A stretch of DNA of 7,653 bases from an uncultured Bacilli bacterium (GCA_944333305.1 CALVKV010000068.1:1-7653); one strand, 5' to 3'. Positions 1-6,588 are shown, numbered from the stretch's first letter. Program-made: numbers and translations. Notes: a model not told the origin generated them from the letters alone.

Positions 1-140
1 GAATATAAAATACGACGATGAACAGGTTTTAATCCATCTCTTAAATCAGGTATCGCTCTTGATGTAATAACACTCATTGAATAATCAAGAAAAGAATCTC
101 TTACCTCTGTTACAATATTATTCTGTTCTAATCTATCCAT
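1..140 (-). CDS. gyrA: DNA gyrase subunit A, N-terminal part (3' end outside window)
   Basis: GyrA is the breakage-reunion subunit of DNA gyrase, which with GyrB introduces negative supercoils using ATP. Only the first 46 codons are here; the gene runs off the left edge. The visible protein starts [20 protein letters not shown] and continues through [19 protein letters not shown] to VHRRILY. This matches the conserved GyrA N-terminus ([27 protein letters not shown]). The catalytic tyrosine and the quinolone-resistance region lie beyond the window. The ATG at 140 follows a strong site (GGGAGG at 152-147, 6-nt spacer) that touches the gyrB stop codon; the gap between the genes is 11 nt, so the two are co-transcribed and probably coupled. 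ParC has a similar N-terminus, but the position directly after gyrB makes GyrA the better call. Confidence 0.95.
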   Translation of the reverse strand, partial: MDRLEQNNIVTEVRDSFLDYSMSVITSRAIPDLRDGLKPVHRRILY

Positions 141-151
141 AACTTACCTCC

Positions 152-2074
152 CTAAACATCTATTGTTGCATATGGAGCATTTTTTTCAATAAACTCACGT
201 CTTGGAGCCACTTCTTCACCCATAAGCTCTGAAAATACTTCATCCGCTGCAACTGCATCATCTATTGTAATCTGTCTTAAAACACGTTTAGTAATATCCA
301 TAGTTGTCTCATTTAATTCTTCAGCATCCATCTCTCCTAAACCTTTCATACGAGTAATTTCATATTTTGTATTAGGAGCAAGTGTTGCCAAATATTCAGC
401 ACGTTCATTTTCATCCAAAACATATTTACGTGTTTTTCCATGTGTAATTCTATAAAGTGGAGGTTGTGCCGCATAGACATGACCTTCTTCAACAATTGGC
501 CTAAAGAAACGATAAAATAATGTTAAAAGTAAAACTCTAATATGTGAACCATCAACATCAGCATCGGTCATTATAATGATTTTATTATAACGAAGTTTAG
601 AAATATCAAATTCTTCCCCTATTCCTGTACCAAAAGCTGTAATAATAGTTCTAATTTCTTCATTAGATAAAGCCCTATCAAGTCTTGCTTTCTCAACATT
701 TAAAATCTTACCACGTAAAGGTAAAATCGCTTGTGTCATACTATTTCTTCCTTTAATAGCAGAACCACCTGCAGAGTCACCCTCGACTAAGAATATTTCA
801 CATTCTGAGGCATCCTTACTCTTACAATCATTAAGTTTACCCCACACATTAGTCATATCTAAGTCACCCTTACGACGAGTTAACTCTCTTGCTTTCTTCG
901 CTGCCACACGTGCCCGTGATGCAGTTATACACTTTTCTATAATAATCTTCGCTTCATCAGGATGTTCTAATAAAAATCTCTCAAATGGTTCTGAAAAAAT
1001 CTTATCAGCAACACTTCTAACCTCACTATTACCAAGTTTTGTCTTAGTTTGACCTTCAAACTGTGGATTAGGATGTTTAATTGATATTATCATTGTAATA
1101 CCTTCTTTAACGTCATCACCAGTTAAAGAATCATCTTTATCTTTTAATAAATTATTATTTTGTGCATACTTATTTAAAATTCTTGTTAATGCACGTCTTA
1201 CACCATCTTCATGAGTCCCACCTTCTGGTGTTGTAATATTATTAACAAATGAATAAATAGAAGCATTATATGATTCATTGTATTGTAAAGCTACCTCTAA
1301 TGATATATCTTGCATAACTCCAGTTATATCAATGATTGTAGGATGTATTGGACTCTTATTTTTATTAAGCATCTCTACATACTCACGAATACCACCTTCA
1401 TAATGGAAACTATCTTTCTTAGGATCTTCTCTATCATCATATAAAGTTATACGAAGACCTCTATTTAAGAATGCTAACTCACGAAGTCTTGTCTTTAAAA
1501 TATCGTAATCATATACTGTTGTTTCTGTAAATATTTGATCATCTGGTTTAAAAGTAACAGTAGTACCAGTTCTATTAATATCACATTCTTCTATCACTTT
1601 TAAAGCTTCTACAGGCTTACCACCTGTTTGATATCTTTGGTAATATACTTTTCCACCACGATAAACTTTAACTTCTAACCAATCAGATAAAGCATTAACT
1701 ACACTAGCACCAACACCGTGTAATCCTCCTGATACTTTATATCCTCCACCACCGAACTTACCTCCGGCATGAAGCACTGTATAAACGGTCTCTACTGTAC
1801 TTTTACCAGTTTTAGGATGAATATCAACAGGAATTCCTCTACCATCATCTTTTACAGTAATACTATTATCTTTATTAATAGTTACCTCTATATGTGTACA
1901 ATATCCTGCTAAAGCTTCATCTATAGCATTATCAACGATTTCCCATACTAAATGATGAAGTCCTCTTGAACTAGTAGAACCTATATACATACCAGGTCTT
2001 TTTCTAACAGCTTCTAATCCTTCAAGTACTTGTATTGCTGAAGAATCATAATTATTTTCTACCTTTTCTTCCAT
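152..2074 (-). CDS. gyrB: DNA gyrase subunit B
   Basis: GyrB is the ATPase/TOPRIM subunit of gyrase, the target of aminocoumarins. At 640 residues it has the usual Gram-positive length without the large insertion of E. coli GyrB. The N-terminus carries [17 protein letters not shown] (about 16-32). The GHKL ATPase shows the catalytic Glu45 in [10 protein letters not shown], the DDGRGIPVD loop (76-84), the GGLHGVG lid (116-122) and the QTKTKLGN loop (about 342-349) with its ATP-contacting lysine. The TOPRIM domain has EGDSAGGSA (Glu431) and MTDADVDGS (Asp504, Asp506), the metal-binding acidic residues. The C-terminal RMKGLGEMD (575-583) is also typical. The ATG at 2074 has AAAGGAG at 2088-2082 with a 7-nt spacer. 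That site lies inside the last codons of recF, whose stop is only 3 nt upstream, so translation is probably coupled. Position beside gyrA argues against ParE. Confidence 0.97.
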   Translation of the reverse strand: MEEKVENNYDSSAIQVLEGLEAVRKRPGMYIGSTSSRGLHHLVWEIVDNAIDEALAGYCTHIEVTINKDNSITVKDDGRGIPVDIHPKTGKSTVETVYTVLHAGGKFGGGGYKVSGGLHGVGASVVNALSDWLEVKVYRGGKVYYQRYQTGGKPVEALKVIEECDINRTGTTVTFKPDDQIFTETTVYDYDILKTRLRELAFLNRGLRITLYDDREDPKKDSFHYEGGIREYVEMLNKNKSPIHPTIIDITGVMQDISLEVALQYNESYNASIYSFVNNITTPEGGTHEDGVRRALTRILNKYAQNNNLLKDKDDSLTGDDVKEGITMIISIKHPNPQFEGQTKTKLGNSEVRSVADKIFSEPFERFLLEHPDEAKIIIEKCITASRARVAAKKARELTRRKGDLDMTNVWGKLNDCKSKDASECEIFLVEGDSAGGSAIKGRNSMTQAILPLRGKILNVEKARLDRALSNEEIRTIITAFGTGIGEEFDISKLRYNKIIIMTDADVDGSHIRVLLLTLFYRFFRPIVEEGHVYAAQPPLYRITHGKTRKYVLDENERAEYLATLAPNTKYEITRMKGLGEMDAEELNETTMDITKRVLRQITIDDAVAADEVFSELMGEEVAPRREFIEKNAPYATIDV

Positions 2075-2077
2075 ATT

Positions 2078-3193
2078 CTAACTCCTTTCAATTTCTCCAT
2101 TATTAACCTTAAAAATAACTGCATCTTTTAAAGTTTTCTTGGAAATATTCTTTAAATCAGTAGTTGTTATAATACTTTGAATATCTTCACTAACATATTT
2201 TAAAAGCTTATTTCTCTTATTTAAATCAAGTTCACTAAAAATATCATCTAAAAGAAGTACTGGATTACTACCATTATTTTCTTTAAAGATAGGTATAGAA
2301 GAAAGTTTATAAGCCAGCACAGCACATTTTTGTTGCCCCTGTGACGCATAAATCTTCATATCAGTATTATCATCCATAAGAAAACAAAAATCGTCTCTAT
2401 GAGGCCCAAATAAGGTCATTCCCGCACTTAACTCTCTCCTATAATTTTTCTTATAAGTATCCCTCAAAACTTCTTTTAAACTTTCTAAATCATAAGAATC
2501 AATAATTATATTAGGTTTATAAAGAATTTTAATAATTTTATTATCATCAGTAATATTATTATAAACTTCACTAATATAACTATTAATAAGAGATAAATAA
2601 TTATATCTTTCTTGATAAATCAAAATAGCTTTTTCTACTAACTTATCTGTTAAAACATCTAAATATGTTCTATCAGCTATAGAATTAGTGAATAATATTT
2701 TAAGATATTCATTACGTGTTTTTAATATTTTATTATATTCATTATAAGTAATTAAATAGGAATAAGAAATTTGTGATAATGTTATATTAAGTAAATTTCT
2801 TCTAATACTAGGTGATCCTTTTATAATATCTAAATCATTAGGTGTAAAAACAATAATATTTAAATTAGAAAGGTAATCAGCATATTTTTTAACTTTTTTA
2901 TCGTTTACAAAGATATTTTTATCTTTTTCTAAAAATTCTATTTTTAAATCTTTTATTTGCTTATTATTTATAACTCTACCTTCTATTATAGCTTTCTTTT
3001 TATTAAACTTTATAACATCGCTATCTAAACCATTTCTAAAAGATTTAGTTAAACCTAATATAGCAATAGCTTCTAATATATTGGTCTTTCCACTAGCATT
3101 ATTTCCAATAAAAATATTCATCTTACTACCTAAAGTAATATTAAATCTATTATAATTACGAAAATTTGTAATTTTTAAAGACCTAACTATCAT
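2078..3193 (-). CDS. recF: DNA replication and repair protein RecF
   Basis: RecF is an SMC/ABC-type ATPase that works with RecO and RecR to load RecA at single-strand gaps. The 371-residue length is normal. Visible motifs are the N-terminal LKITNFRNY, the Walker A GNNASGKTN (30-38), GPHRDD (263-268), the ABC signature ASQGQQKC (283-290) and Walker B with D-loop LLLDDIFSELD (313-323). The start is fixed by a TGA in the same frame two codons upstream and by alignment of MIVRSLKITNFRNY with the family N-terminus. Unusually, this ATG has no good Shine-Dalgarno of its own; the nearest good site serves a tiny overlapping ORF (3183-3215). Transcription probably starts from an extended -10 at 3269-3261, downstream of the comK terminator. 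The last codons supply the gyrB ribosome binding site, so recF heads a recF-gyrB-gyrA unit. Confidence 0.96.
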   Translation of the reverse strand: MIVRSLKITNFRNYNRFNITLGSKMNIFIGNNASGKTNILEAIAILGLTKSFRNGLDSDVIKFNKKKAIIEGRVINNKQIKDLKIEFLEKDKNIFVNDKKVKKYADYLSNLNIIVFTPNDLDIIKGSPSIRRNLLNITLSQISYSYLITYNEYNKILKTRNEYLKILFTNSIADRTYLDVLTDKLVEKAILIYQERYNYLSLINSYISEVYNNITDDNKIIKILYKPNIIIDSYDLESLKEVLRDTYKKNYRRELSAGMTLFGPHRDDFCFLMDDNTDMKIYASQGQQKCAVLAYKLSSIPIFKENNGSNPVLLLDDIFSELDLNKRNKLLKYVSEDIQSIITTTDLKNISKKTLKDAVIFKVNNGEIERS

Positions 3194-3215
3194 AATTAAT
3201 CAAAAAAACGTCCAT
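3183..3215 (-). CDS. Candidate 10-codon leader ORF overlapping the recF start
   Basis: This reads MDVFLINYDS and then stops at TAG. Its ATG (3215-3213) follows AGGTGAT at 3225-3219, a good match to the anti-Shine-Dalgarno, three bases upstream. It is in a different frame from recF, and its stop lies 8 nt inside recF. The recF ATG at 3193 is therefore within the last codons of this ORF. The recF start has no strong site of its own, so ribosomes ending here could re-initiate at recF. That role is inference; the peptide itself is unlikely to have a function. Nothing proves it is translated. Confidence 0.4.
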   Translation of the reverse strand: MDVFLINYDS

Positions 3216-3260
3216 ATAATCACCTACACCCTATTTTAGTACTCCTATACACGCAAGAAT

Positions 3261-3276
3261 ATTATATCATATTTAC
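3261..3276 (-). promoter_or_regulatory. Extended -10 promoter for recF-gyrB-gyrA
   Basis: On the minus strand a perfect TATAAT (3266-3261) is preceded by TG at 3269-3268, giving the extended -10 TGATATAAT. No good -35 is seen 17 bp upstream (TGTTTA at best), which is acceptable for an extended -10 promoter. It lies between the comK terminator-like hairpin and the recF leader ORF, so it fits a sigma-A promoter for the downstream repair/gyrase genes. Confidence 0.55.
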
Positions 3277-3290
3277 CCCCAAATAAACAG

Positions 3291-3315
3291 AAAAAAAGCA
3301 TTTATTTTGCTTTTT
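3291..3315 (-). terminator. Terminator-like hairpin at the end of comK
   Basis: The arms AAAAAGCA (3293-3300) and TGCTTTTT (3308-3315) form an 8-bp stem around a 7-nt loop that includes the comK stop codon at 3302-3304. Reading leftward, the stem ends in a run of seven T. The stem is mostly A-U, so strength is uncertain, and it could act in both directions. Confidence 0.45.
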
Positions 3316-3757
3316 CTTTTCGGTTTCTTAAAATAGATTCTAATCTGCTTGCTCTCATGATTTGATTATTAAAAGAATTATAAGAAATATCAATTGTAAG
3401 TATCTTACCATTTTTAAATTCTACTTCAGTTTTTGTACTAGTAATTTTACGATAACTTTTAACATTTTTTAAAGAAATCCAACTACAATTATTATCTTGA
3501 GGACTAGTTGTAGGAAAAAATATTAAGTTTCTTGTATCTTCTACCATAATTGGCAATTTATAACCACTATTTAATATCTCCCCTGCTCCTATCTTTCTTC
3601 CTTCATAAGAACTTCCAAAATATTTACAACTATAATCTACAATCTCCAAAGGTTTCATTTTAACCTCATAATTACAGTCATCTTCAACAACAACAGACTC
3701 CCATATATCACTAGGCATAATTGCAAGCGTTTCATCATTAATTTCATAATCTTTCAT
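3302..3757 (-). CDS. comK: ComK-family competence transcription factor, short C-terminus
   Basis: In Bacillus, ComK is the master activator of DNA-uptake genes and binds pairs of AAAA-N5-TTTT boxes. This 151-residue protein matches the family along most of its length: YEIN..TLAIMP at the start, MKPLEIVDYSCKYFGSSYEG (34-53), PIMV (69-72), FFPTTSP (80-86), CSWIS (91-95), NGK (116-118) and ISYNSFNNQIMRASRL (124-139). B. subtilis ComK, recalled at about 192 residues, has nearly the same blocks (MKPLQIVDRSCRFFGSSYAG, ISYNSFENQ). This copy stops shortly after that last block, so it lacks the tail that carries the MecA-recognised FMLYPK motif. The ATG at 3757 follows AAGGGGG (3770-3764) with a 6-nt spacer. 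It sits alone between two terminator-like palindromes, in the place of yaaA. Family membership is firm; whether it drives competence in this organism is inference. Confidence 0.92.
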   Translation of the reverse strand: MKDYEINDETLAIMPSDIWESVVVEDDCNYEVKMKPLEIVDYSCKYFGSSYEGRKIGAGEILNSGYKLPIMVEDTRNLIFFPTTSPQDNNCSWISLKNVKSYRKITSTKTEVEFKNGKILTIDISYNSFNNQIMRASRLESILRNRKEKAK

Positions 3758-3772
3758 AAAAATCCCCCTTCA

Positions 3773-3790
3773 AAAGCAATTTCTTGCTTT
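3773..3790 (-). other. Hairpin in the comK 5' leader
   Basis: AAAGCAA (3773-3779) and TTGCTTT (3784-3790) form a perfect 7-bp stem with a 4-nt loop. In the comK message it ends two to three bases before the AAGGGGG ribosome binding site. The T run after it is only four, so it is a poor terminator. It may stabilise the message or tune ribosome access. The function is not established. Confidence 0.4.
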
Positions 3791-3806
3791 GCTATTAGTC
3801 TACTAT

Positions 3807-3832
3807 ATAATATTGTCGAAAAAGGGGTTTTT
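3807..3832 (-). promoter_or_regulatory. comK promoter region with a ComK-type AT box
   Basis: On the minus strand a -10 like TATTAT (3812-3807, 5 of 6 to consensus) lies about 50 bp before the comK ATG. A -35 at normal distance is poor, as in many activated promoters. Just upstream, 3832-3820 reads AAAA-ACCCC-TTTT, an exact AAAA-N5-TTTT ComK half site. A second, imperfect box (AAAT-N5-TTTT) lies 18 bp further upstream within the dnaN terminator; 18 bp is one of the spacings known for ComK K-boxes. The tract is A/T-rich, so the second box could be chance. Autoregulation is a reasonable inference. Confidence 0.4.
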
Positions 3833-3846
3833 TTGTCACAAAAATG

Positions 3847-3877
3847 AAAAAAAAGTAAAATTTTTTTTACTTTTTTT
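3847..3877 (-). terminator. A/T-rich palindromic terminator after dnaN
   Basis: Arms AAAAAAAGTAAAA (3848-3860) and TTTTACTTTTTTT (3865-3877) form a perfect 13-bp stem around four bases, starting 3 bp past the dnaN stop. Reading leftward the message ends in a run of eight T. Only two stem pairs are G-C, so it is weaker than a usual intrinsic terminator, but length and position fit the end of the dnaA-dnaN unit. The symmetry would let it work from either side. Confidence 0.6.
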
Positions 3878-3880
3878 ATT

Positions 3881-5008
3881 TTAATACGTTCTAATAGGTA
3901 AAACTAATTGAGTTAGGCTATCATCTTCTTCACTTTTTAATAATATTGGTTTTATCTCTCCAACAAAATGCAACTCAACTGTTTCAGTATTAAAGGATTT
4001 TAAAGCATCCATCATATATTTAGAACTAAATGATACTTTAACATCAATATCTTGATCTTTACTAATAACCATCTTTTCTTCTACCCTACCAATTTCAGCA
4101 CTAGAAGATTTCATAATTAAATTATTTCCATTAGTCTCAAGTGTAACAGTATTTTTATCTTTATCACTAGTCAAAATACTAACTCTATCTACAACATCAT
4201 AAAAACTATTAATATTAAAATGAAGTTTAACTAAATAGTCTTTAGGTAATAAGTTAGAAGTATTAGGATATGTTCCATTAATAAGTCTAGATTGAAATAA
4301 AAGGTTTTGATATTTAAATAAAATTTTATTATTAAATATATGTATTTCTATCATATCTTCGCCATCATCAATTATTCTTGTAAATTCTACTAAATTTCTG
4401 CTAGGTATAACAATATTTTGATTTTCTTTACTACTCTTTTCTAATTTTATAACCTTTCTAGCTAAACGATATGAATCTGTAGCATTACATTCTAACACAT
4501 CACCTGTTATATTAAAGTTAATACCATTTAATATAGCTTTATTTTCATCAATAGATGTAGCAAAAGCTGTTTGATTAACAATTTCTTTTAATACATTAGG
4601 AGAAAGTTCTATATGACTCTTGCTCTCACCTAAATCAATATTAGGATATTCAGTTTCACTAATACCATTTAAATTAAACTCACTATTTTCTGTATAAACT
4701 AAAATTTTAAGTTCATCTACTACTTCTATATTAATATATTTATCTGGTAATTTTCTAACAATATCAGAAATATATTTACCTTGAATAATAATACTACCCT
4801 CTTCTTTTACTTTAATAACTTCCTCATCATCACAATTTATAAAGGTCTGAATAGTAATATCATTATCACTCGCTGTTAAAACTAATTTTTTACTAGTTAA
4901 TTCAAATTTAATACCTGCTAACACAGGGATAACATTCCTACTAGATATAGCCTTTGATACTTTATTTAAAGCATCCATTAAAATTTCTTTTTTTATTGTA
5001 AATTTCAT
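3881..5008 (-). CDS. dnaN: DNA polymerase III beta subunit (sliding clamp)
   Basis: DnaN is the ring-shaped dimer that tethers DNA polymerase to DNA and serves as a docking platform for repair and regulatory proteins. The 375-residue length is standard. It starts MKFTIKKEILMDALNKVSKA, a typical N-terminus, and three clamp domains of about 125 residues each follow. Conserved stretches include VIPVLAGIKFEL (26-37), NATDSYRLA (about 174-182) and the end LVLPIRTY, the hallmark C-terminus that forms part of the protein-binding cleft. The ATG at 5008 follows AGAAGGA (5022-5016) with a 7-nt spacer. It lies 140 bp after dnaA, with a possible promoter and DnaA boxes in the gap, so it can be read both with dnaA and by itself. 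A palindromic terminator follows directly. Confidence 0.97.
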   Translation of the reverse strand: MKFTIKKEILMDALNKVSKAISSRNVIPVLAGIKFELTSKKLVLTASDNDITIQTFINCDDEEVIKVKEEGSIIIQGKYISDIVRKLPDKYINIEVVDELKILVYTENSEFNLNGISETEYPNIDLGESKSHIELSPNVLKEIVNQTAFATSIDENKAILNGINFNITGDVLECNATDSYRLARKVIKLEKSSKENQNIVIPSRNLVEFTRIIDDGEDMIEIHIFNNKILFKYQNLLFQSRLINGTYPNTSNLLPKDYLVKLHFNINSFYDVVDRVSILTSDKDKNTVTLETNGNNLIMKSSSAEIGRVEEKMVISKDQDIDVKVSFSSKYMMDALKSFNTETVELHFVGEIKPILLKSEEDDSLTQLVLPIRTY

Positions 5009-5025
5009 TATTTATTCCTTCTTTC

Positions 5026-5046
5026 TTATATATATTTATAATTATA
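5026..5046. other. A/T-only tract, candidate DNA unwinding element
   Basis: Twenty-one consecutive A/T bases, with alternating TA steps, lie directly beside the tandem DnaA boxes at 5048-5065, on the dnaN side. In B. subtilis the unwinding site is likewise in the dnaA-dnaN spacer next to DnaA boxes, together with DnaA-trio repeats. Here triplets with a central A can be read (TAT AAT TAT AAA TAT), but the match to the TA[G/A] trio is weak and the GC-rich step seen in B. subtilis is absent. Placement supports the call; it is unproven. Confidence 0.4.
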
Positions 5047-5047
5047 G

Positions 5048-5070
5048 AGTGGAAAAAGTGGAAAACTCTA
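5048..5070 (-). repeat. Composite DnaA element, dnaN-side copy
   Basis: On the minus strand this reads TAGAG, then TTTTCCACT, then TTTTCCACT: two abutting DnaA boxes (5065-5057 and 5056-5048), each one or two bases from TTATCCACA, with a TAGAG prefix. The same 23-bp arrangement, 21 of 23 bases identical, occurs on the plus strand at 6673-6695. The two copies flank dnaA in opposite orientation. Here the element falls inside the presumed 5' untranslated leader of dnaN. Confidence 0.65.
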
Positions 5071-5082
5071 ATTTTCTCTTAT

Positions 5083-5091
5083 ATTATATCA
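5083..5091 (-). promoter_or_regulatory. Extended -10 promoter for dnaN
   Basis: Minus strand TGATATAAT (5091-5083) is a perfect extended -10, identical to the one before recF. No clear -35 is present at 17 bp; a 10-bp palindrome AACAATTGTT (5103-5112) occupies that region. The start point would be near 5076, leaving a leader of about 68 nt that holds two DnaA boxes. Confidence 0.5.
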
Positions 5092-5111
5092 TAAATTTTA
5101 TTAACAATTGT

Positions 5112-5147
5112 TGTGGAAAAAAAGTTTAAAACTAAAAATTATCAACA
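5112..5147. other. DnaA boxes just after dnaA
   Basis: 5112-5120 is TTTTCCACA on the minus strand, the same box as those in the main origin. 5139-5147 on the plus strand is TTATCAACA, one mismatch from TTATCCACA. Together with 5048-5065 they make the smaller, dnaN-side cluster of a bipartite origin like that of B. subtilis. The second box is weaker evidence than the first. Confidence 0.55.
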
Positions 5148-5148
5148 T

Positions 5149-6525
5149 CTATGGTTTTAAATCATTTTTCAATTTTTTTATAATAGCAGCCAAATCACTA
5201 TTATTTTTTATTTCTTGTTCGATTTTCTCAACCGAATGCATAACAGTAGAATGATCTTTTCCCCCAAATTCTGTTCCAATTTTTGGAAATGACTCACTTG
5301 TTAATTTTCGACATAAATACATAGCAATTTGTCTTGGGAAAGCTATATTACTACTTCTTTTCTTACTTCTTATATCTTCAACAGAAATTTGAAAGTATTC
5401 AGAAACAATTTTTTGAATTCTTGTAATATCGTTTTTTTCACTCAATCCTTTACTAATAAAGTCTTTAAGAGCTTCAATAGCAAGATTAATATCTATCTTA
5501 GCCCCGCCCATAATCGTAGAATATGCAACAAGTCTAGTAATAGAGCCTTCTAATTGCCTAACATCACTTCCCATATTAGAAGCTATATATTCTATAACAT
5601 CTTCAGGTATTTCTGTTTCAAAATTTCCTGCTATTATCTTTTTTCTAAGTATTTCTTTTCTAAGTTCAAAGTCAGGTGGATAAATATTAACAGTAAGACC
5701 CCAGCAAAACCTAGTCCTAAGACGTTCTTCTAAGAGCTTTAAATCATTAGGTGACCGATCAGATGAGATAATAATTTGTTTAGAATCATTATAAAGATTG
5801 GTAAATGTATGGAAAAACTCTTGCTGAGTTTGTGTAGCTCCACCTAAGAATTGAATGTCATCTATTATTAAGACGTCAATATTTCTATATTTATTCTTAA
5901 AAAAGTCTATGTAACTAAAATTAGTCCCCTTCTCGTCTTTCTTATTAATACCAACAAAATCATCTCTGAATTGATCACTTGTGACATATAATACTCGCCT
6001 ATTAGAATTGGAGGCGATATAATTACCAATCGCATGCATTAAATGAGTCTTTCCTAACCCACTATTACCATATATAAATAAAGGGTTATACATCTTACCT
6101 GGATTCTCAGCGACAGAAAGTGCCGCTGCCTGAGCAAATTTATTACTATTACCAACTATAAAGTTTTCAAAGCTATATTTTGGATTTAAATTAGATTTAT
6201 CTTTAAAGGATTTAGGAACCCCTTCTTCTAAAGTAATTTCTTCTTCTTTATTTTCTTTTTCCACTTTTCTGTTATTAACTTCATCTGGTAGTAGAAAATC
6301 TAAATCAAAATTAGTCCCTGTAACTTTATTTAAAGCTGCTCTAATAAGTTCAAAATAATTATCAGACAAATGCTTCTTATGAATTGACATAGGTACTTCT
6401 ATAATCGCTACACCATCATTTAATTCAATAAGTTTAACATCACTAAACCAAGTGTCGAAAGCTAAGGATGAAAGTTCATCTTTTATTTCTTTCAGAACAT
6501 TTTGCCATAGAATTTCGACATTCAC
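5149..6525 (-). CDS. dnaA: Chromosomal replication initiator protein DnaA
   Basis: DnaA is the AAA+ initiator that binds DnaA boxes, opens the origin and loads the helicase. With the GTG at 6525 it has 458 residues. Domain I (about 1-80) contains ILWQNVL and FDTWF; a short charged domain II follows (about 88-115). The AAA+ core has Walker A GNSGLGKTH (153-161), Walker B LIIDD (219-223), sensor 1 SSDR (254-257), EERLRTRF (266-273) with the arginine finger, and DVRQLEG for sensor 2. Domain IV ends with GGKDHSTVMHS (421-431), the DnaA-box-binding signature. An in-frame GTG at 6540 is rejected as the start, because GGGAGGTGAT (6538-6529) between the two is a near-perfect ribosome binding site for 6525, and MNVEILWQ aligns with known N-termini. 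A TATAAT at 6565-6560 and an overlapping DnaA box suggest self-repression. Confidence 0.96.
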   Translation of the reverse strand: MNVEILWQNVLKEIKDELSSLAFDTWFSDVKLIELNDGVAIIEVPMSIHKKHLSDNYFELIRAALNKVTGTNFDLDFLLPDEVNNRKVEKENKEEEITLEEGVPKSFKDKSNLNPKYSFENFIVGNSNKFAQAAALSVAENPGKMYNPLFIYGNSGLGKTHLMHAIGNYIASNSNRRVLYVTSDQFRDDFVGINKKDEKGTNFSYIDFFKNKYRNIDVLIIDDIQFLGGATQTQQEFFHTFTNLYNDSKQIIISSDRSPNDLKLLEERLRTRFCWGLTVNIYPPDFELRKEILRKKIIAGNFETEIPEDVIEYIASNMGSDVRQLEGSITRLVAYSTIMGGAKIDINLAIEALKDFISKGLSEKNDITRIQKIVSEYFQISVEDIRSKKRSSNIAFPRQIAMYLCRKLTSESFPKIGTEFGGKDHSTVMHSVEKIEQEIKNNSDLAAIIKKLKNDLKP

Positions 6526-6559
6526 CCTATCACCTCCCACCTGAATTTCCTAAATTACC

Positions 6560-6588
6560 ATTATAATACTCTAAATTTGTGGAAAAAG
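6560..6588 (-). promoter_or_regulatory. dnaA promoter overlapped by a DnaA box
   Basis: A perfect -10 TATAAT (6565-6560) lies 35 bp before the dnaA start. At 17 bp upstream the -35 is poor (CTTTTT, 6588-6583). A consensus-like DnaA box TTTTCCACA (6586-6578, minus strand) covers the spacer and part of the -35. Bound DnaA would block RNA polymerase here, the usual design for dnaA autorepression. The -10 is seen directly; repression is inferred. Confidence 0.55.

Noticed and set aside
3302..3757. Possibility that this gene is yaaA/rlbA (S4 domain)
   Set aside because: Position fits, but the protein is twice the length and matches ComK block by block.
5329..5553. 74-codon plus-strand reading frame
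   Set aside because: It lies wholly inside dnaA on the other strand, with no ribosome binding site or family resemblance. It is a shadow of dnaA.
6526..6540. Upstream GTG extending DnaA by five residues
   Set aside because: The extension overlaps the GGGAGGTGAT ribosome binding site and has no counterpart in DnaA N-termini.
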